The notes under the pieces are model-generated. The model saw only the letters and a list, made by a program, of their open reading frames with translations, did no database searches and was not told where the DNA came from. Source: Porticoccaceae bacterium (GTDB lineage: Bacteria > Pseudomonadota > Gammaproteobacteria > Pseudomonadales > Porticoccaceae). Taken from it: DNA of 6,053 nucleotides. Positions 5,800 to 6,053 of the stretch are shown piece by piece (position 1 is the stretch's first letter; every line of letters begins with the position of its first letter). The position numbers and the translations under genes were made by a program. Where the stretch lies: positions 1 through 6,053 of the forward strand of contig JALRJD010000159.1 of assembly GCA_023255165.1 (NCBI GenBank). The letters are read 5' to 3'.

Positions 5800-5827
5800 T
5801 TGACAGCCCTCTCCAATTCGGTAGAAT
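5800..5827 (+). promoter_or_regulatory. Strong sigma70 promoter of the tRNA-Val/tRNA-Asp operon
   Basis: Consensus -35 TTGACA (5800-5805), a 16-nt spacer and -10 TAGAAT (5822-5827). A GC-rich discriminator GCGC (5828-5831) follows directly, the arrangement known for stringently controlled stable-RNA promoters. AT-rich sequence including the palindrome TATAGCTATA (5782-5791) precedes the -35 and could act as an UP element. The start site would be near 5834, about 10 nt before the first tRNA. Confidence 0.85.
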
Positions 5828-5843
5828 GCGCTCCTCTTTCAGT

Positions 5844-5919
5844 GGGTGGTTAGCTCAGCTGGTAGAGCATCGCCCTTACAAGGCGAGGGTCACAGGTTCA
5901 ATCCCTGTACCACCCACCA
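5844..5919 (+). tRNA. tRNA-Val (anticodon UAC)
   Basis: A 76-nt cloverleaf with acceptor GGGTGGT/ACCACCC (5844-5850 with 5909-5915), discriminator A and encoded CCA (5917-5919). The D arm contains TAGCTCAGCTGGTAGAGC. The anticodon stem TCGCC/GGCGA closes the loop CTTACAA with anticodon TAC at 5877-5879, which reads valine codons (GUA, GUG, and GUU when U34 is modified). The T arm ACAGG-TTCAATC-CCTGT is intact. It is first in a two-tRNA unit, followed 27 nt later by tRNA-Asp. Confidence 0.98.
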
Positions 5920-5946
5920 AGTTTTTTGTGTTTGAAAAGTTTATGC

Positions 5947-6023
5947 GGACCGGTAGTTCAGTTGGTTAGAATGCCGGCCTGTCACGCCGGAGGTCGCGGG
6001 TTCGAGTCCCGTCCGGTCCGCCA
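5947..6023 (+). tRNA. tRNA-Asp (anticodon GUC)
   Basis: A 77-nt cloverleaf with acceptor GGACCGG/CCGGTCC (5947-5953 with 6013-6019), discriminator G and encoded CCA (6021-6023). The anticodon stem CCGGC/GCCGG closes the loop CTGTCAC with anticodon GTC at 5981-5983. The T arm GCGGG-TTCGAGT-CCCGT is intact. G34 of this anticodon is a known queuosine site, linking it to the queD gene next door. It shares the upstream promoter with tRNA-Val. Confidence 0.98.
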
Positions 6024-6030
6024 CTAAAGT

Positions 6031-6053
6031 AAAAAAGGCTGCTTCGCAAGAAG
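6031..6053 (+). terminator. Rho-independent terminator of the tRNA operon, cut by window end
   Basis: AAAAAA is followed by GGCTGCTTC (6037-6045), loop GCAA (a GNRA tetraloop) and GAAG (6050-6053), which pairs with CTTC. The remaining 3' arm (expected CAGCC and a T-run) would lie just beyond the window. The A-run before the stem suggests it may work in both directions. Confidence 0.7.

Noticed and set aside
5722..5800. preQ1 riboswitch before queD
   Set aside because: No C-rich hairpin followed by an A-rich tail with the expected pairing is visible in the short leader.

Overview
The window looks like chromosome of a marine-type gammaproteobacterium. The evidence is the close E. coli-like match of QueD and of the two tRNAs (Val-UAC and Asp-GUC, both with an encoded CCA), the sigma70-like promoters, a TonB-dependent receptor with an N-terminal EEVIVTATK segment, a CvfB-type S1 protein and a mid-range GC content. 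A SAR92/Cellvibrionales-like host is my guess from protein style only. No phage, transposase, CRISPR array or recognisable defence or biosynthetic cluster is present.

Layout. Leftward: a MATE efflux transporter (1-455, C-terminus beyond the window edge) with its own promoter and a structured leader; a DUF3726-like protein (636-1397); an unrecognised protein (1413-2138) that appears to lack its native start; the N-terminal piece of a TonB-dependent receptor (2836 down to about 2141) that is interrupted exactly where the unrecognised gene begins; an intergenic stretch (2837-3195); and a CvfB/YitL-type S1 RNA-binding protein (3196-4035). Rightward: an MFS transporter (start probably the GTG at 4156, end 5340), divergent from the S1 gene. 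Leftward again: queD (5368-5721), convergent with the MFS gene. Rightward: a strong promoter driving tRNA-Val(UAC) and tRNA-Asp(GUC), followed by the first part of a Rho-independent terminator cut by the window end.

How they fit together. The right half is housekeeping: a tRNA operon, queuosine synthesis (whose product modifies tRNA-Asp), an RNA-binding protein and a transporter. The left half is accessory. There the receptor plug runs out of frame into an unrelated gene at about 2141-2150. This is either a genuine deletion or recombination scar that put the unrecognised gene and the DUF3726-like gene under the receptor's promoter, or a chimeric assembly join. That junction is the observation most worth checking. 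The MATE leader (tandem 16-bp repeat on the promoter, two hairpins, a short overlapping ORF) is the second. I found no convincing previously undescribed system; the nearest candidate is the two-gene unit of unknown function at 636-2138.
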